From the NCBI GenBank assembly GCA_937922745.1, contig CALAJO010000035.1:1-64000 (forward strand): a stretch of DNA of 64,000 nucleotides, in the 5' to 3' direction. The position numbers and the translations under genes were made by a program. The notes under the pieces were generated by a model that ran no database searches, was not told the DNA's origin, and saw only the letters and a program-made list of their open reading frames with translations. This DNA comes from an uncultured cyanobacterium. GTDB taxonomy: Bacteria; Cyanobacteriota; Vampirovibrionia; Vampirovibrionales; JAGQHJ01. Positions 32,298-43,075 of the stretch are shown here, piece after piece; within the stretch, counting starts at the first letter, position 1, and each line of letters opens with the position of its first letter.

Positions 32298-32722
32298 ATG
32301 ATCATGCAAATCCGTTTTACGCCTTTGGGAGAGCACAAAACCAGAAAGAACAGGTTGCTCGATTTTTGGAGCGTACGAAGGAACTAGACATTCCTGCTTT
32401 ACACTTTTGGGTGACTGGCAAAAATGGAAACCATCTCATCGCCAGAGAACCACAAGGTGATGAAGTGGTACAACTTACTGATTACGCTATGAATAAGCTA
32501 GCTTCCGACACGTACGTGAATCGTGAACAACATTACATCGCTACGACTGAACAAGATGTCTCAACAATTCGTTTCTTAATCTCATTTTGCAAGAGTATGT
32601 ACGTAAAGGGAGAGGGTAATGAAAAAGCAGGTGACTTGCTTAGCCATACAGCTCAAAAAGTAGTCAATTCTTTGGTTTCTTATATTGAAACAAGGGTAAA
32701 ATTTGGTATTGTTAACATTTAA
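32298..32722 (+). pseudogene. Orphan leader protein (MQIRFTPLGEHK/NQKEQVARFLERTKELDIP...) interrupted by a -1 frameshift
   Basis: ATG at 32298/32304 reads MQIRFTPLGEHK, then the frame continues only after a -1 shift at the AAAA run (~32337-32340). Confidence 0.6.
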
Positions 32723-32770
32723 GACATAATTCTCTTAAGTTAGTAACACCCAAAATTTTAAATAAAAAAG

Positions 32771-32800
32771 AGGACCTCTACACACGAGCAAAGAGGTCCT
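32771..32800 (-). terminator. Terminator of the ClpP-like gene
   Basis: aggacctct...agaggtcct with a T-run on the minus strand. Confidence 0.85.
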
Positions 32801-32837
32801 AAATGGGAGGGCAAATCACATCAAGCCTGCTGGTTTT

Positions 32838-33824
32838 TTACGCGATAATCTCCAGTCTCGGCTGACGTGTCTCCTCTGGCCTGGCCCTGCGAGAAGGGCC
32901 AAGTAACCCTTCCCTACCCGACAGATGGAATCGGGCATAAGGCTGGCCGGAAGATATGGATGTTCGACTGCTTCCCTGCCTCTCTTCTCCGGACGGTAAT
33001 GCCTCTTCGTAGTGCGGCACCCTGTCAAAGTCAATTCCCTGTTCAGGCTGCGCTTGTTGGGCCCTTGGGTTTGAAAACCGCGGGTCAATCTCAACTGTGG
33101 GCAAGTCGTCATAATCGTTTTCTTCATCACGCCGGCTGATTTCGGCATCCTTCATATGCGCCACCGCCTCACGCGAGACTGCCTGGTTGCCTTGCAGCAG
33201 CACGTAATCCACCAGGCCCAGCTTGAGCGCCTGTAGCGGATAGATATAACAATCGCTGCTGGTCATCTCCCGAACTTTGGCCATGGGCAAGCCGGTCTTC
33301 TGACTGATCAAGCGGTCTATCCGGTCGCGGGCGCGGGTAATCTCCCGGCTTTTATTGGCAATTTCCTCGGCATTGCCGCCAATTTTTTCCACCCACGGCT
33401 GATGGACCATCAGCTTGGCATATCGGTCGATAAAGACACGGGGATCCTTGCCTGCCGTCATCAATAACGTAACCGCCATGCTGCTGGCCTGTCCCATCAC
33501 GATTAAATCGAGAGGAAAAGGCATCTGGCGGAGCATGGCGCTGAGTTTGTAGCCTTGCGTAATGGAGCCGCCGGGCGAGTTGATTATCATCTTCAGGCTT
33601 CCGTTATCCTGATTAGCCCGTTTTTCCTGGGCAATTTTCAACAGCGCATTGGTGGCTGTATACACAATTTCGTCCGTAATGTCCGCTGTAAAATCCAGCA
33701 CGTAGGGGTCTTCCATCATGGTTTCCCCAAACCGGACTGAAGGTTTTCCCCGGTCTTTCGGCCCTGGCAGCAATTGCATCGCCGCATGCGATGTGATCCG
33801 TTGATTCGGAAGCACACTCAGCAT
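32838..33824 (-). CDS. ClpP-like serine protease with N- and C-terminal extensions
   Basis: INSPGGSITQGYKLSAMLR; VMGQASSMAVTLLMTAGK; LMVHQPW; C-terminal ~100-aa disordered tail. Confidence 0.88.
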   Translation of the reverse strand: MLSVLPNQRITSHAAMQLLPGPKDRGKPSVRFGETMMEDPYVLDFTADITDEIVYTATNALLKIAQEKRANQDNGSLKMIINSPGGSITQGYKLSAMLRQMPFPLDLIVMGQASSMAVTLLMTAGKDPRVFIDRYAKLMVHQPWVEKIGGNAEEIANKSREITRARDRIDRLISQKTGLPMAKVREMTSSDCYIYPLQALKLGLVDYVLLQGNQAVSREAVAHMKDAEISRRDEENDYDDLPTVEIDPRFSNPRAQQAQPEQGIDFDRVPHYEEALPSGEERQGSSRTSISSGQPYARFHLSGREGLLGPSRRARPEETRQPRLEIIA

Positions 33825-34077
33825 TATAATTCGTCCTCGCTTGTTCCCACCTCTTTTGGTTCAGCCTGGTTAAGAGCAAGCCAAACCGTATCTCAACCGA
33901 ATGGTTATTTCCCTGCCTCACTAACAGAAAAATCATACTAATGGTTAATTAAACATGCAATATATATTAAGAAATGTTTCTCCCAATTTCTTTAAACACG
34001 CTGGCATCAAATCTGGGAGCACGGTTTTTATACAAGTAGAGGGGATAACGATTTGTTGTGAAGGGGGATAAACAGAG

Positions 34078-34554
34078 ATGGGCTTATTTGGCATTCCTAG
34101 GGCTGCACGAGCATTCCAACCTTTTGATTTACCGCCTGGCGGCTTTCAGGCCGGTGTAACCACCGTACCAAATTTAACTGAACCCATTGATGTGGTTTGT
34201 ATCGGTAAGCGCGATAATAATTGCACTGGAGAAGAGCCAATGCTGAGAGAAGGTCGTATTAGCGTTTCCGCAGTACCAGATGAAGGCGAGCCAGAGCAAA
34301 CCCAATCATCAGCTGTAGAACTTGAACTACGGGATGATCCTCGACTGAATCATATTTTTGGCCAGCTTGGCTTGCAAGCCCCACCATCTATTACGGTTGG
34401 GGAAAAAGATAATGCTTTTGCAAAAAGCAAGGGTACACCAACCACAGGCTTTCGAGATTCCGAAAGAATTCCACTCGATCCCGAAAGCCAGGCAGTTGTA
34501 CCGGCAGAGATGGGAGCTCCAGGCAGGAAGCCTCGCATTGTATTGAGCGCCTAA
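34078..34554 (+). CDS. Orphan protein (MGLFGIPRAARAFQPFDLPPGGFQAG...)
   Basis: ORF with upstream aagggggata; no domain recognised. Confidence 0.6.
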   Translation: MGLFGIPRAARAFQPFDLPPGGFQAGVTTVPNLTEPIDVVCIGKRDNNCTGEEPMLREGRISVSAVPDEGEPEQTQSSAVELELRDDPRLNHIFGQLGLQAPPSITVGEKDNAFAKSKGTPTTGFRDSERIPLDPESQAVVPAEMGAPGRKPRIVLSA

Positions 34555-34904
34555 ATTTTAGTCCTCCTTATCCCACGCCTGCATTCACCGGCTGATACAT
34601 TGAAGCCGGTGAAATGCGCGTGTGTAAAAAATTACGGGAAATCCGCAGAAAACCATTTTCTTTCCCAAACGGATGAGGCATACTATCGGCAAGAGTGCGT
34701 TAATAAAATGGCCCTTTTGCTGATGACGTCTTTGGTTGAATCACCCAAACGCTTGCCAGGTACGCAAAAAAAATTGGATTCCCTGAATTTGAAAAATTTG
34801 GGCCAAAATGGCTGGAAACTATCAAAAATGCAAGTCTTCCGGTTTTTTTATGTCTGGTACAATAACAAAAGTACCGTGCAAACACCGTCCCTTGCTTTTG
34901 GAAT

Positions 34905-36218
34905 TTGATAATGACTGTGGCAAAACACTATACCGCACCCAAGGCGAAAGCCAAAAATAACGAACCCTCTTGGTTTGTCGTCATTCTCCTCAGTGGTATT
35001 CTTAGCGGCATGCTGCTTTTTACCATTGGCTGGTACATGTCGCTGCCGGAGACCCAACGCACCGCCGTAATCGACAAACTGGTCGCAACCAAGGATATCT
35101 TCCCCGGCATTATGGGCCTCAACCAATCCAAGCTGTTGCTGGTCATGGGCGTCGATATGCCGCCCCTTGGGTCAACGGACGACTATCACGCTGTTCGGAC
35201 GGATACAATGATGCTGGTGAAGCTGGATAACGGCAGCAAGCGCATCAATGTCGTGTCCATTCCTCGGGATAGCAAGGTGTATATCGCCGGCAGCAACCGA
35301 GTCGATAAGATTAACGCCGCCTTTACCTATGGCGGCCCGGAATCGACGGTTGCCACCGTGGAGTCCACGCTTGGGGTTGACATTGACAACTATATCGTGG
35401 CCAATATTCGTGGCGTGCGGGATTTCATCGATGCCCTTGGCGGGATCGACATTTATGTTGAAAAGCCGATGCACTATCGTGACCGCACCGCAGGATTAAA
35501 TATTAACCTTGAACCCGGATACCAGCATCTTAACGGTGTTCAAGCGGAAGGGTTTTTAAGGTTCCGTCATGATGCACTGGGCGATATTGGCCGGATTCGT
35601 CGGCAGCAGCAGTTCATTAATGCCGTTAGCGCCAAGGTAAAAGACCCGGAAACGCTATTGAGAATCAAGCCGATTTTATCCGCCAGCAACAAGTTTGTTT
35701 TAACCGATATGTCTACCCAGGATCTGATTCGCCTGGCCATGTTCGCCAAGGACATGGATAAATCCGGCGTCCAAACGGCCACGCTGCCCGGACGCCCCTC
35801 TTTAAACAGCGCCGTCAGCTATTGGATTATCGACCCGCAAGCGGCTGAGGCTGTTTTAAACCGCCTTATTGTGGGCGTAAACAGCAGCGAGGAACTGGGT
35901 GTAAACGAAAAACCCACGGTCGGCCTGCTGTATACCAGCAGCCATCAGGGGCAGGTGGCGGATTACCGCGCCAAACTGGAAGCCGAAGGGTTTGATGTGG
36001 TTTGCCGATCCCAAGTGCGGCGCAGCACCACCAAAGTAATTACGCATAACGCCGCAGCAACCCAAAAAACCAGTGCCCGTCTGCTTGAAACCATGCCGGC
36101 CTTGTCTAGCGCGCAGTTGATTTTTTCGCCGCATGGCGGTACATTTGAGACGAATTCATGCGGTCGTTCCGATTACACCATCGTTCTTGGAGAAGATAGG
36201 AGTGCATCAAACCAATGA
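34905..36218 (+). CDS. LCP (LytR-CpsA-Psr) family protein with LytR C-terminal domain (start may be 34911)
   Basis: HAVRTDTMMLVKLDNGSKRINVVSIPRDSKVYI; NRVDKINAAFTYGGPESTV; GFLRFRHDALGDIGRIRRQQ. Confidence 0.94.
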   Translation: MIMTVAKHYTAPKAKAKNNEPSWFVVILLSGILSGMLLFTIGWYMSLPETQRTAVIDKLVATKDIFPGIMGLNQSKLLLVMGVDMPPLGSTDDYHAVRTDTMMLVKLDNGSKRINVVSIPRDSKVYIAGSNRVDKINAAFTYGGPESTVATVESTLGVDIDNYIVANIRGVRDFIDALGGIDIYVEKPMHYRDRTAGLNINLEPGYQHLNGVQAEGFLRFRHDALGDIGRIRRQQQFINAVSAKVKDPETLLRIKPILSASNKFVLTDMSTQDLIRLAMFAKDMDKSGVQTATLPGRPSLNSAVSYWIIDPQAAEAVLNRLIVGVNSSEELGVNEKPTVGLLYTSSHQGQVADYRAKLEAEGFDVVCRSQVRRSTTKVITHNAAATQKTSARLLETMPALSSAQLIFSPHGGTFETNSCGRSDYTIVLGEDRSASNQ

Positions 36219-37003
36219 AGAAATGGATCGTCCCCGTATTGGCCGTTACCCTGCTGAGCAGCAGTGTCTGTACGCAAGCTCACGCATGGCCATGGGGTAA
36301 AAAAGACAAAGAAGAAACCACCCAGGTCAAAACACAGACAAAAACCCAGGTGAAGGCCAGCGCTCCCAAAACAGCGCCAAAGGTTGATGAAACCCCTGCC
36401 GCTTCCCAAGCCGAAATGATGCCGCTTGCGGATACCGCTGCCGATTCGCCCAAGGTCAAAATCCAAAGCCCCATTAGTGCCGAGATTGACGGCTTGAAAG
36501 TGGAAGACCCTATTGAAAGCACAGTGCTGCCTCCGGATAAAACGTTTGTCGCGATTGATGACCCCAGTAATCCTTTGGGAATCAGCACTTCCGCACAAAA
36601 GCTAAATGACAGCGCATTGCTCATCAGCCAAAAGAAGTACGCCGAAGCGGAAAAAATCCTGAATCCTTTGAAAGATTGGCTGATTGATGCCACCGAAGCC
36701 CACATTACCCTGCACAAAACGTTGAAGCAGATCGGCAGCGCCCAGGTTCAGGCGGAACTGGAAAAGCAGCTTGCTTTGCAGTTTGCATTGCTCCGCGATA
36801 AGGCGTTCTTTCAGTTGGGAATGGTATCCGTGGGACGGAATGACTATAACAACGCTATCAAAAACCTGTCTCGCGTAATCCAGTCCCAACCCAGAAGCGC
36901 GATGGGCGCCCAAGCCTACGAAGTGCTTCAGAAAATTGGGTTTACCGAAAGAATCCAGCTTCGCGAAACCAAAAAAGAAGTGACGACATCCAGTAGTAAC
37001 TAA
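36215..37003 (+). CDS. Secreted TPR-like hypothetical protein, translationally coupled to the LCP gene
   Basis: Signal peptide (MKKWIVPVLAVTLLSSSVCTQAHA); 4-bp overlap with upstream gene; helical repeats. Confidence 0.75.
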   Translation: MKKWIVPVLAVTLLSSSVCTQAHAWPWGKKDKEETTQVKTQTKTQVKASAPKTAPKVDETPAASQAEMMPLADTAADSPKVKIQSPISAEIDGLKVEDPIESTVLPPDKTFVAIDDPSNPLGISTSAQKLNDSALLISQKKYAEAEKILNPLKDWLIDATEAHITLHKTLKQIGSAQVQAELEKQLALQFALLRDKAFFQLGMVSVGRNDYNNAIKNLSRVIQSQPRSAMGAQAYEVLQKIGFTERIQLRETKKEVTTSSSN

Positions 37004-37014
37004 CGTTACGGTAT

Positions 37015-37278
37015 ATGACACGCCAGAGCGTTACGCTTGCCACAACCATTGCCGCTGAGGATGGCCTGCTTGCAGACTTGTTTGCAGGCCTCCGCAGTTG
37101 TGCCGTAAACGTTCGCAAGCTTGCTTACATGGCGTGTTTTTCAGCCCAGCTTCAAGGGCACTGCTATATCCACTTAGAGTTGGAGTACGCCCAGGATAAC
37201 CCGGAGCAGGTCTCCCATATCGAACAGCTCCAACTCAGGTTCCATCGGCTGGCGAGCAGTTGCAATTGCCATCAATAA
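37015..37278 (+). CDS. Small hypothetical protein
   Basis: ORF between the TPR gene and a strong terminator. Confidence 0.45.
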   Translation: MTRQSVTLATTIAAEDGLLADLFAGLRSCAVNVRKLAYMACFSAQLQGHCYIHLELEYAQDNPEQVSHIEQLQLRFHRLASSCNCHQ

Positions 37279-37286
37279 AACAGAAC

Positions 37287-37325
37287 AAGAAAAGCCCCGG
37301 TTATATCAACAACCGGGGCTTTTTA
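37287..37325. terminator. Terminator
   Basis: aaaagccccggtt-atatcaac-aaccggggcttttta. Confidence 0.92.
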
Positions 37326-37448
37326 GTGTGTTGAGGAGAGAGCGTCAATGAACAAGAGGTTACTGTATCGTGTTATCAGGAGAAACTTCCTGTCGGTGAC
37401 GGAATCCCTGATTGGAAGCGGACTGTCCGCTTCCAAAAGTTAACTGGC

Positions 37449-38528
37449 TTATTGGGTTGCCAGGTATTCCCGCAGATGCTGGATGTCCTTGTTCATCCGA
37501 AGCTTTTTCAAGGAGCGTTCCTCAATCTGCCGGATTCTTTCCTTGGAGTAACCCATCGCCTTCCCGATTTCTTCCAGGGTTTTGCGACGACCGGAGAAAA
37601 TCCCGTAACGCTCGATCAGAATGTGCCGCTCTTTGGGAGAAAGCACTTCGATGGCCTGAATCAGATCCTCGGACAGGAATTTCTTGGAGATAACGGAGGT
37701 CGGCGAGACTTCCTCTCCCGTATCCTGTACGTAATCTTCCAGCGTCAGGTCTTCGCCAATCGGCGTATCCAAACTGCGAGACTCGGTGGCCATTGCGGTT
37801 AAAATCGCTCGTACTTTCTTCTCGGGCAATTTCAACTCCTTGGACAATTCCTTGATGTTGGGCTCGCGGCCCAGCTTTAAGGACATCTCGCGGCTGGTGG
37901 TCTTCAGCAGCCGAATTTTATCCGACATGTGAATCGGGATCCGAATGGTACGGGACGTATTGGCAATCGAGCGAATAATGGCCTGGCGGATCCACCAGGT
38001 TGCATACGTGGAAAACTTGAACCCTTTACGGTAATCGTACCGCTCAACCGCTTTAATCAAGCCCAGGCTCCCTTCCTGAACCAAGTCCATAAACAGGACG
38101 CCTTGACCGATGTATTTGCGGGCGATACTAATCACCAAACGAAGGTTGGCTTTCACCAGTTTTTCCTTGGCGCGTTTGCCTTCCTCGCCACCCTGGCGAA
38201 TCTTTTTGCCAAGTTCAATTTCTTCCTTATGTGTCAGGAGCGATGAACGGCCCACATCCTTCAGGAACATCTGGAGAATGTCATCCGCCTTGAAATTATA
38301 TTTCTCCTCGGTCGACAGACTCTCGGATGCCAGAATGAGCTGTTCTTCCTTTTCAAGGTTCTCGGCATCATCCAGATCGAGCTGGGCAGGTTCTGCAACG
38401 TCGGCGAATTCTTCATCTTCGTCCAGAAAAATCTGTTCCAGTACGCTGTTCTCATCCACTACAACGGCAGAATCATCCAATTCCAGTTCGTCTGCTTGAG
38501 CCACTGCTTTTGTCTTCTTTTTCCCCAT
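37449..38528 (-). CDS. rpoD: RNA polymerase primary sigma factor RpoD/SigA
   Basis: [53 protein letters not shown]; region 4 [16 protein letters not shown]. Confidence 0.95.
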   Translation of the reverse strand: MGKKKTKAVAQADELELDDSAVVVDENSVLEQIFLDEDEEFADVAEPAQLDLDDAENLEKEEQLILASESLSTEEKYNFKADDILQMFLKDVGRSSLLTHKEEIELGKKIRQGGEEGKRAKEKLVKANLRLVISIARKYIGQGVLFMDLVQEGSLGLIKAVERYDYRKGFKFSTYATWWIRQAIIRSIANTSRTIRIPIHMSDKIRLLKTTSREMSLKLGREPNIKELSKELKLPEKKVRAILTAMATESRSLDTPIGEDLTLEDYVQDTGEEVSPTSVISKKFLSEDLIQAIEVLSPKERHILIERYGIFSGRRKTLEEIGKAMGYSKERIRQIEERSLKKLRMNKDIQHLREYLATQ

Positions 38529-38950
38529 GGCCTCTTCCTATCCTTCTTTCAACTTTCTTACCGCTTCTATCTGTTTATCCAATTTCAGCCTATGTCATCA
38601 GCACTTGGAATATTGGGCTAAATCATGTTGGCTATAGATTATGACGCATGTTAATGGATTTGTTCCTCTTTTTTAGAAAAAAATTTTTGACATTAATGAT
38701 TTCTTAAGCATTGTGGATTAATTGCGAAACATAGGTCAGAAGGGTTTTTATTGATGAGCTTGTATTTTTAAAAGTGTGATTTAATCAATTACCCTATTGT
38801 TCTATTTTAGAAATTTAAAAACGGTTTTAACACCCCTAATCGGGTAGCAAATACGTCCAGGCACACAACCGTCAATACCCCTGCCTGGTAAAATACAGGC
38901 AGCACGGGAAATTATTTGACTTTTACTTAAACTAGTCGATTAGGCTATTT

Positions 38951-39850
38951 TTATCCCAGAATGGCATCGGTTTGCAGGCGCATCTGCAACACATCCGCCA
39001 GGATGTCGGCCGTTTCCGGCGCGTGAACCAGGTAAAGGGACGGCTCAACCACTTCCAGCTCCGATACGCAAAGCCGGTTCTTGTCATCAACCACCATATC
39101 CACACGGCCGTATAATGTCTCAAACCCGGCGGCATCCAGCACGCTCTCTGCAAAGGCAATTTCTTCCGCCATGGGTTGATAACGCCGGGTTGTCCCTCCC
39201 AAATGCTCGTGGACTTTAAACTGCCCGGACTGCGGCTTCTTAACGACAGCGTGGGTAAATGCGCCATCCACAAAAACAAACGAGTATTCTCCCACCGTGG
39301 TGATGCTTTGAATAAACGGCTGAATCATCAACGAGCGCGTTTGCGCCAGCAGCGCCATCTGCGCCTGAACATCCGCCATGTTCTCAGGTGTAACCCAGTG
39401 CGTATCGTTACCGTTGGCAGAAACCGTAGGTTTTATTACGGCCTGCTCCCACTGGTTGGATGCCATCACCGCAGCCAAGTCAAACGGCTCGCCGGCCGCA
39501 ACCCAGCGTGTCGGCACAATCCGAACGCCGCGTGCTTCCAGATCCTGAAGATAAACCTTGTCCGTATTCCATCGAATGACCTCAAACGGGTTCCAAAGCT
39601 GGGTCACTTCGGCGACCTGCTGCGCCCAAGCCAGGAATTGATCCTTGCGCGGCGTGTAATCCCACGTGGAGCGAACCAGGCACATCTCCATATCGCCCCA
39701 GTCCACCGCCGGGTCATCCCAGATGAGAGGCTGTGCATCGATATTGCGCTTTTGCAAAGCATAAAGCAATAGCCTGCTGTCGTCATCCAACAGGGGTAAG
39801 GCTGCACTGGTTGCTAATCCGATATCCATCTCATCCACTCTTTCTGTCAT
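38951..39850 (-). CDS. ATP-grasp protein (glutathione synthase/RimK-like)
   Basis: TRWVAAGEPFDLAAVMASNQWEQAVIKPTVSANGNDTHWV; YGRVDMVVDDKNRLCVSELEVVEPSLYL. Confidence 0.85.
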   Translation of the reverse strand: MTERVDEMDIGLATSAALPLLDDDSRLLLYALQKRNIDAQPLIWDDPAVDWGDMEMCLVRSTWDYTPRKDQFLAWAQQVAEVTQLWNPFEVIRWNTDKVYLQDLEARGVRIVPTRWVAAGEPFDLAAVMASNQWEQAVIKPTVSANGNDTHWVTPENMADVQAQMALLAQTRSLMIQPFIQSITTVGEYSFVFVDGAFTHAVVKKPQSGQFKVHEHLGGTTRRYQPMAEEIAFAESVLDAAGFETLYGRVDMVVDDKNRLCVSELEVVEPSLYLVHAPETADILADVLQMRLQTDAILG

Positions 39851-39927
39851 CGCGAGGCAATATGCCTAAAGTGTAACACTTTAAACGCCTATGCCAAGAC
39901 CAACATGAGCAGCGATACGAAACAGAC

Positions 39928-40488
39928 CTAGGCAAGGTAAGGTTTAAATTCTATCCGCTTCACTTCTACAGAATCATATGGATTTTTCGTCTTAGAGGGT
40001 GATACAGAATGCGGTTGCAGGAAAACATCAATCTGCCGGGTTGCGCCTGAACTGATAACATCCCTTAATGTACGGGCTTTAAGTGCCTTTCTCTCTTCTT
40101 CCAGTCCTGGACAGGTCAACTCTCCTGAGCGTTCGTCAAACTCCAGCTGACTTTCATATTTGGCTTCGATCACTCCTAATTCTACTTGATACCGTTCTCT
40201 GTCTGGCCCCGTTAACCAGGCAGTAACGCGTTGCCCATTACTTATTCCAGAAAGGCATAAAATCCGCTCTCCAGATTGATAGTCCTTGTCGTGCTTTGCA
40301 AAATAGTCGTGTACTCTTTTCACTTCAGGTGCAAAAGCTTTCAAAGCCGGATCCAAAGGGTTTTTTGAAAGGTTCCAGGAGAGCGCGCCAATCGCGTTTT
40401 GCCTGCTTTTGGCACTGGGACGGCCTCCCTTGACATACTTGACGTCTCCGAAAACAAATTGAGATGAAAATCGCAGATTCGAATCCAT
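39928..40488 (-). CDS. Orphan protein with leader MDSNLRFSSQFVFGD
   Basis: ORF with internal ATG at 40488, upstream aaggga. Confidence 0.65.
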   Translation of the reverse strand: MDSNLRFSSQFVFGDVKYVKGGRPSAKSRQNAIGALSWNLSKNPLDPALKAFAPEVKRVHDYFAKHDKDYQSGERILCLSGISNGQRVTAWLTGPDRERYQVELGVIEAKYESQLEFDERSGELTCPGLEEERKALKARTLRDVISSGATRQIDVFLQPHSVSPSKTKNPYDSVEVKRIEFKPYLA

Positions 40489-40653
40489 GTGATATTCCCT
40501 TAATGAGACACTGTGAATATTAACGATTATCAATAAGAAAAATTGTTATAATCGTCTTCTGTCTTAACAAAAACCAGCCTAATCAAGGGGCTCAGTATTA
40601 TACAGCTGATGTTTCGTCTAAACTAAAATCATTTCCCATAACTTGGTCTCGTC

Positions 40654-41355
40654 ATGCGTGTTTTATCTATTGCACACTCAGGTAGAAATAAAGCGTCGTT
40701 ATCAAAGAGAAACTCTACAGCAGTATTTCCTGTGAGCCAGGTTAACGACCGTCTTGCATTTTCTTTCGGAAATAATGCCAGCCATAAACCAAAACAGGGA
40801 AAAAACACCGTATATATTCCTGCACCTGCTATTCTTATTCAACAAGGTTCTGTAACACACAACCCCATTTATCAGGTGCTGACAAACTGGAGCGAGGCTG
40901 CCCGGAATCATGCAATCACCATTAAACCCTCGCCGCTGCCAGTAGAAGAAGAGCCGGACAGGGAAACCCGGTTGCTGTTTTCATTTACTGTCTATAACCA
41001 AACCTTTCAAGTCGATACCCTGCCTTCACCGGACTCGCTGGAGACTGACATCCGCGTTACAGCTCTGCCCGGACCGGGTGACACTTCAGCTCCTCCTGCC
41101 TTTAAACAGCTTACCTTTAACGATCTGGGCTATCCGGGCACGGAGTATCGACAGCTTACACTCGTGGATTCGCAAGGCCAACGTCATAACATCACCGATA
41201 TGCCGGCTGAGCAGTTGGCGCCCTGGGTGGGCGATGAGGAACTCAGCAGCTTCCATGTGAGTGAGGAAACAATCGCCATGGCCAATGACTTCTTTTTCGA
41301 CCTGATCCACCAAGCCCGCAAGATGTTTGACCCATTGCGCAACTTATCGGCTTGA
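40654..41355 (+). CDS. Orphan protein with N-terminal LAFSFGN leader motif
   Basis: 233-aa ORF; no domain recognised. Confidence 0.7.
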   Translation: MRVLSIAHSGRNKASLSKRNSTAVFPVSQVNDRLAFSFGNNASHKPKQGKNTVYIPAPAILIQQGSVTHNPIYQVLTNWSEAARNHAITIKPSPLPVEEEPDRETRLLFSFTVYNQTFQVDTLPSPDSLETDIRVTALPGPGDTSAPPAFKQLTFNDLGYPGTEYRQLTLVDSQGQRHNITDMPAEQLAPWVGDEELSSFHVSEETIAMANDFFFDLIHQARKMFDPLRNLSA

Positions 41356-41400
41356 GTGTTTTTAATAGACTGAATCGAAATAATCCTTGGGAGAAGCCCT

Positions 41401-42312
41401 ATGCTCCAATCTGTTTCCTTTCTCTCTGCACAACGCTATCATGCCGGCGCTGCCACAAAATCCGCCCAAACTCGGCCACCCGGACAAGTGAGGATGGGAA
41501 GCGCCAATAATAACACTTGTTCCCCTGGTCGCTCCTGCGGCTCCTGCATTGGCGATTTCTTCTACAACCTGTTAATCAAGCCGTTCGAAAAAGTGTTCAA
41601 TCGGCTTAGCGAAATTCTGACCAATATCATGGATCAGGCTGAAGCGGATTTGAGGGCGGAGATTGAGGCGCAGAAACAGACCGAACAGCAAACATCCCTT
41701 CAGGATCCGAACCGGCCACATGTACGCAAGTGGAGCCTGGTTTCACCCCAGCCGAAAGAGGATCTCCTGATGAGGCTTTCTTCCAATCGTCGCAGCCGGT
41801 TCCACTCCCTTTCCGATGGGTTTAAGCAGCTTGGCTATCAAAACGGCTTCAGGCCAATGCCAAAGGGAGAAGGCATTAACGGCTACAGCAAACCCATGAC
41901 GGATTTGGTGGGCGTGTTGTTGGGCCTGAAACACGACCATAATGTGCCGATTGATGTTAAACGGATTGCGCGGCTTGCCAAGCAACTGAACAATGTGATG
42001 AACAAATCCGTAACGACCGAAAAACTGGACAAACTGGTGGTAGAAGGCTTCATCGAACGGCAACCCCACATTAGCCATGCCGGGGATGTGAAGGAAGATC
42101 TCGATATTTTCCGAAGCATTCGCAAATCCATGAGGGACGACATCCTACCGGCACAAAAGCGAAACACCCCCGTCCAGGACAGAAATGTTGTGGCAGCATT
42201 GGAAAAACGAAAAGCCGAAACCGAAAAAGCCCTTCAACTGGTTGATAGATTGGCGCAATTGGTTGATTCGGGCCTGGTTCTGCAATTCCCCGACATGCTG
42301 GATATTCAATAA
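41401..42312 (+). CDS. Orphan protein (MLQSVSFLSAQRYHAG...)
   Basis: 303-aa ORF with SD gggagaag; terminator downstream. Confidence 0.75.
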   Translation: MLQSVSFLSAQRYHAGAATKSAQTRPPGQVRMGSANNNTCSPGRSCGSCIGDFFYNLLIKPFEKVFNRLSEILTNIMDQAEADLRAEIEAQKQTEQQTSLQDPNRPHVRKWSLVSPQPKEDLLMRLSSNRRSRFHSLSDGFKQLGYQNGFRPMPKGEGINGYSKPMTDLVGVLLGLKHDHNVPIDVKRIARLAKQLNNVMNKSVTTEKLDKLVVEGFIERQPHISHAGDVKEDLDIFRSIRKSMRDDILPAQKRNTPVQDRNVVAALEKRKAETEKALQLVDRLAQLVDSGLVLQFPDMLDIQ

Positions 42313-42343
42313 AACGCATCAATATTTGAGGCTCAACCCAATG

Positions 42344-42382
42344 AAAGCCCTGTTTCATCGGATACAGGGCTTTACATTTTTT
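42344..42382 (+). terminator. Terminator downstream of 41401..42312
   Basis: aaagccctgt-ttcatcggat-acagggcttt then acatttttt. Confidence 0.85.
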
Positions 42383-42483
42383 AACAAACTAGCATCAACA
42401 GATCAAATACTTGTTTTTATAACAATATAAAGAGAGATTATTTTTTCGTGTTGTTATACATGGTGGATAGGAGTTAGAGAACA

Positions 42484-43062
42484 ATGTCCCTCAATTTTGA
42501 CATGGGGAATCCCCTGCTGCCGCAGGGCAAGCCAAAGCCCTCGCAAAAATTATCCCCAAACCTGTTGCCGTCAGCATCACTGTCTTCATCATTGCAGGCA
42601 GTACTTCAGTCTCAGGTTAGCGGCATTGTATGGAACGAGATTTACGACAGCCTGAATCCGGAAGTAAAACGGATGAAACGCGCCCGAGAACTTGGTTTAT
42701 ACGATTACGCCTCGCAAGCGCAAATAACGGAGGCGGAACATCAGCAATACCTCATCCAGTTTGCCCGCAAGGTAGGCCTGCCGGAAGACACCCCGATTGA
42801 AAAGGTGGAGCATCTGTACTCCGAGGTGGAGCGCCAGGAATTTGCCCGCAAATACAACCTGAATGCCGAAACCGCCACCTGGTCGAACATTCGCGAGGCC
42901 ATCGACAAGCGCCAGGACCAACTCAAGGCGCTGAACCTGCAAAAGGACTTTTCGAACCAGGACGAAATCATTAAGTCCCTCCACCTGCTGGGCCTGTCGG
43001 AAGACGCCCGGTCAACTGATATCTCGGAGAAGCTAAAAACCCGCGACTCGAAGAAAGACTAG
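42484..43062 (+). CDS. Orphan hypothetical protein
   Basis: 192-aa ORF with SD taggag; helical composition. Confidence 0.7.
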   Translation: MSLNFDMGNPLLPQGKPKPSQKLSPNLLPSASLSSSLQAVLQSQVSGIVWNEIYDSLNPEVKRMKRARELGLYDYASQAQITEAEHQQYLIQFARKVGLPEDTPIEKVEHLYSEVERQEFARKYNLNAETATWSNIREAIDKRQDQLKALNLQKDFSNQDEIIKSLHLLGLSEDARSTDISEKLKTRDSKKD

Positions 43063-43075
43063 GGGTTCCAGTTTT

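Noticed and set aside
34600-34908. 102-aa ORF before the LCP gene
   Set aside because: Overlaps an inverted repeat (gcattcaccggct/agccggtgaaatgc) and overruns the LCP start; likely intergenic.
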